DNA from: JBBSAT01 sp046351235
GTDB lineage: Bacteria > Myxococcota_A > Polyangia > Polyangiales > Sandaracinaceae
Length of the DNA stretch: 64,000 nt
Reading direction: 5' to 3'
Assembly: GCA_046351235.1 (NCBI GenBank)
Contig: JAXLYV010000004.1
Span: 747,799 to 811,798, forward strand
Positions 63,986 through 64,000 of this stretch are shown here, piece by piece. Under the pieces are notes generated by a model. That model saw only the letters and a list, made by a program, of their open reading frames with translations. It searched no databases and had not been told where the DNA came from. Every line of letters begins with the position of its first letter. The first letter of the stretch is position 1. A program made the position numbers and the translations under genes.

Positions 63986-64000
63986 GCTCGCGGAGCGATA

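Overview
The window is very GC-rich DNA with strong GC3 bias. Its gene content points to a myxobacterium (Myxococcota, probably the Polyangiales/Sandaracinaceae side). It has many secreted lipoproteins with Asp-Ala-Gly-rich linkers, Cys-rich proteins with DxDCDGxxDE metal-binding-like motifs, MYXO-CTERM-like tails, a TIGR04563-type small ribbon-helix-helix protein, an AgmX/PglI-type envelope protein, several Hanks-type Ser/Thr kinases and an FHA sigma-54 activator. No rRNA, tRNA, CRISPR array, insertion sequence or prophage was recognised. Most calls rest on reading the translated sequence; no database search was possible.

Layout. 1-3.5 kb: the end of a type VI secretion cluster (tssA, cut by the left edge, then tssB and tssC). 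3.5-16.5 kb: lipoproteins and TPR proteins, a Ca2+-type P-type ATPase, a membrane Ser/Thr kinase, an AgmX-like protein, a zinc-ribbon/TPR protein paired with a DsbA-like oxidoreductase, and DUF2721. Two intergenic tandem repeats (90 bp and 16 bp units) sit between converging genes. 16.5-24.3 kb: a Cys-rich lipoprotein, a Bax1-like DUF790 nuclease without its usual helicase, a VWA-like lipoprotein, a bacterial-PH membrane protein, and DUF2135 and double-AgmX-like secreted proteins. 24.3-28 kb: an AllA-type ureidoglycolate lyase, an unknown protein, a two-domain PPK2 kinase and a TPR lipoprotein.

28.1-33.8 kb: a tightly overlapping operon of lipoprotein, two predicted outer-membrane beta-barrels and a second lipoprotein, followed by an MscS channel. 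33.8-36.9 kb: a two-gene operon (SBBP propeller lipoprotein and a membrane protein of unknown function). Upstream of it is a scar made of a 73-bp aarF fragment fused to a ~180-bp copy of the neighbouring gene's 5' end. 36.9-44.5 kb: an internally duplicated Lys-rich protein, a TetR regulator divergent from an AarF/ABC1 kinase whose reading frame runs far into the antisense of a MYXO-CTERM protein, then alaS and a small lipoprotein with a textbook terminator. 44.5-50.8 kb: small exported proteins, an FHA-GGDEF protein, a maltoporin-like porin and a Cys-rich lipoprotein operon. 50.8-61.2 kb: a signalling locus with two Ser/Thr kinases (one a 1276-residue kinase-ATPase-TPR fusion with a non-RD catalytic loop), an FHA sigma-54 activator, and Ig-like repeat and membrane proteins. 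61.3-64 kb: an alpha/beta hydrolase, a TIGR04563-like protein and a CtpA-type protease.

No defence system or biosynthetic cluster is evident. The least explained parts are the double-barrel envelope operon (28.1-32.2 kb), the composite gene scar (36.5-36.8 kb), the aarF antisense overlap and the kinase/sigma-54 locus.
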